51,603 bases of DNA from Lachnospiraceae bacterium (GTDB taxonomy: Bacteria; Bacillota; Clostridia; Lachnospirales; Lachnospiraceae): assembly GCA_030540075.1 (NCBI GenBank), contig JAUNWX010000011.1, positions 1-51,603 of the forward strand, read 5' to 3'. The position numbers and the translations under genes are program-made. Below, piece after piece: positions 50,291 to 51,603 of the stretch. The notes beneath the pieces were generated by a model, which was not told where the DNA came from, ran no database searches, and was given only the letters and a program-made list of their open reading frames with translations. Position 1 is the stretch's first letter, and every line of letters begins with the position of its first letter.

Positions 50291-51478
50291 ATGATCTGGT
50301 ATCCATATGAACAAATGAAAACGATGAAGGCGCCGTACAAGATTCTGGACGCGGAGGGCGTCTATCTCTACACGAAGGATCAGAAGCTGATCGATTCGGT
50401 GTCCTCCTGGTGGTGCATGATCCACGGCTACAAGCACCCGGAGCTGACCGCGGCGATCAAGGCGCAGGCGGATCACTTCTGTCATGTGATGCTCGGCGGT
50501 CTCACGCACGATCCGGTCGAGAAGCTCTCTGCGAAGCTGCAGGAATTTCTGCCGGGCGACCTCGACTACTGCTTTTTCTCGGATTCCGGCAGTGTCGCGG
50601 TCGAGGTGTCCCTCAAGATGGCGCTCCAGTACAATACGAACCAGGGCCGCAAGCGTCCGCTGGTGCTGGCCCTCGAGCACGCCTACCATGGCGATACCTT
50701 CAAGGCGATGGAGGTCGGCGACGACGAGGACTATCACTTCGCCTTCGACCAGAAGGAGGGCGTGATGCACATCCCGACGGAGATTCCGGCGCTCGAGGAG
50801 GCGTTCGCGAAGTACCACGACCGCCTGAACTGCTTCATCGTGGAGCCGCTGCTGCAGGGTGCGGGCGGCATGCGCATGTATGACATTGGCTTCCTGCAGC
50901 GTGCGCGCGAGCTCTGTGATCAGTACGACGTGCTGCTGATCTTCGACGAGGTGGCGACCGGCTTCGGACGGACGGGGCATCGCTTCGTCGCGGATCTCGT
51001 GCTCCCGGACATCCTCGTGCTGGGCAAGGCGCTCACCGGCGGCTACATCGGCCACGCCGTCACCGTCGCGAATCACAAGGTCTTCCAGGCGTTTTACAGT
51101 GACGATGACCGGAAGGCACTGATGCACGGTCCGACTTTTATGGGCAATGCACTCGCCTGTGCGGTGGCACTGAAGGGGATCGAGATCTTCGAGCGGGAGA
51201 ACTACATGGCGAAGATCCAGCGCATCGAGGAAATCTCCCGTCGGGAGATGGCGGACTTCACCGATCCACGCATCCGCGAGGTGCGCATCATGGGTGGCTG
51301 CACCTGCGTTGAGGTCTACGATTCAGCGGATCTCGAGGGCTTCCAGCAGTTCGCCTACGAGCGCGGCGTGTTCAGCCGGCCATTCCTCAAGTACATGTAC
51401 TCGATGGTCCCGTATGTGATCGAAGAAGAGGAGCTCGTGAAGATCTTCGACGTCATGAAGGCGTGGTTCCGGAGATAA
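50291..51478 (+). CDS. bioA: Adenosylmethionine--8-amino-7-oxononanoate aminotransferase
   Basis: PLP enzyme converting KAPA to DAPA, the substrate of BioD, 395 aa compared with 420-450 usually. It begins directly at the conserved substrate-site segment (IWYPYEQMKTM; E. coli type HLWHPYT), so it lacks the short N-terminal extension. PLP lysine K246 lies in GKALTGGYIGHAVTV, and SSWWCMIHGYKHPEL, FSDSGSVAVEVSLKMALQY and FDEVATGFGRTG are intact. GGAGG precedes ATG 50291. bioF, bioW and bioC/H are not in this window, so the source of KAPA lies elsewhere or outside the cell. Confidence 0.95.
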   Translation: MIWYPYEQMKTMKAPYKILDAEGVYLYTKDQKLIDSVSSWWCMIHGYKHPELTAAIKAQADHFCHVMLGGLTHDPVEKLSAKLQEFLPGDLDYCFFSDSGSVAVEVSLKMALQYNTNQGRKRPLVLALEHAYHGDTFKAMEVGDDEDYHFAFDQKEGVMHIPTEIPALEEAFAKYHDRLNCFIVEPLLQGAGGMRMYDIGFLQRARELCDQYDVLLIFDEVATGFGRTGHRFVADLVLPDILVLGKALTGGYIGHAVTVANHKVFQAFYSDDDRKALMHGPTFMGNALACAVALKGIEIFERENYMAKIQRIEEISRREMADFTDPRIREVRIMGGCTCVEVYDSADLEGFQQFAYERGVFSRPFLKYMYSMVPYVIEEEELVKIFDVMKAWFRR

Positions 51479-51510
51479 AGCATTTCTGAGTACAGATGTT
51501 TATGTTTGTC

Positions 51511-51539
51511 TTGCAATGAACGCCTGTTCGTGGTATTAT
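51511..51539 (+). promoter_or_regulatory. Promoter of the gene at the right edge
   Basis: TTGCAA (51511-51516), 17 bp, TATTAT (51534-51539) with an extended TGG just before the -10. Confidence 0.7.
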
Positions 51540-51570
51540 GAAAGCAACATAGAATGAAAAGGAGTATACC

Positions 51571-51603
51571 ATGGGCAGACATAAGAAGCAGCCAGATCCG
51601 AAT
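51571..51603 (+). CDS. Start of an unidentified gene cut by the window edge
   Basis: ATG 51571 follows AAAAGGAG (51557-51564) and a good promoter. Only MGRHKKQPDPN is visible, a basic, hydrophilic start. It is too short to identify. Confidence 0.65.
   Translation, partial: MGRHKKQPDPN

Noticed and set aside
1-51603. CRISPR array, prophage, toxin-antitoxin pair or defence island
   Set aside because: No regularly spaced direct repeats, no phage or defence genes, and no small two-gene modules were found; the genes are housekeeping in typical orders.

Overview
This window is chromosomal DNA from a GC-rich, low-motility-type Firmicute, most likely a Lachnospiraceae-like member of the Clostridia. 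The evidence is the gene content and order (a P-loop/HlyD/SepF division cluster, a very long PBP2, MiaB and AlaRS sequence style), Gram-positive ribosome-binding sites (AAGGAG/GGAGG), TTGACA-17-TATAAT-like promoters, and a BirA operator in front of bioY. I cannot name the genus. All recognised genes are on the + strand. I see no prophage, complete insertion sequence, CRISPR array, tRNA or rRNA.

Layout: (1) 1-6.8 kb: alaS, rpsU, then phoH-ybeY-SpoVB/MurJ-like flippase. (2) 6.8-13.2 kb: a HI0933-type flavoprotein, a membrane diguanylate cyclase paired with a sugar-binding lipoprotein, and a second large FAD-dependent oxidoreductase. (3) 13.2-16.1 kb: proline synthesis, proB-DUF896-proA. (4) 16.2-25.6 kb: miaB, mutS, mutL, miaA and a PLP enzyme of the methionine-gamma-lyase/'aluminium resistance' family. 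(5) 25.7-33.7 kb: radC and the rod-shape/elongasome set mreC-mreD-mrdA(PBP2)-rodA, then mgsA and a D-Ala-D-Ala carboxypeptidase. (6) 33.8-39.5 kb: small P-loop protein, HlyD-like membrane protein, sepF, aroB, lspA, rluD-like synthase. (7) 39.6-42.2 kb: a secreted NlpC/P60 hydrolase. (8) 42.4-47.5 kb: ribosome and NAD housekeeping, rplU-rpmA-obgE-yhbY-nadD-yqeK-rsfS. (9) 47.7-51.5 kb: biotin operon bioY-bioB-bioD-bioA under a BirA-type operator. A new gene begins at the right edge.

The most unusual thing here is a family of large, self-complementary elements, nine copies or fragments in 51.6 kb (about 1, 11188, 14453, 16054, 17606, 36625, 39470, 42155 and 46279). Full copies are about 220-226 bp and fold as one long hairpin with conserved internal loops. 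The paired arms differ between copies yet stay complementary, which is strong evidence of selected structure. Nearly all lie directly after a stop codon, one immediately after it, and one supplies the last codons of miaB. Short forms keep only the outer arms. I do not recognise the family. A second repeat, the palindrome GGGGTCTGACCCC, occurs in intergenic regions, and a third kind of long hairpin precedes obgE.

Other points of note are a BioB whose cysteine pattern departs from the E. coli type, an L27 with no Prp-cleaved N-terminal extension and no prp gene beside it, a possible leaderless NlpC/P60 mRNA, and a small P-loop gene with ribosomal-protein-like codon use. Function calls rest on reading motifs by eye; no database search was possible.
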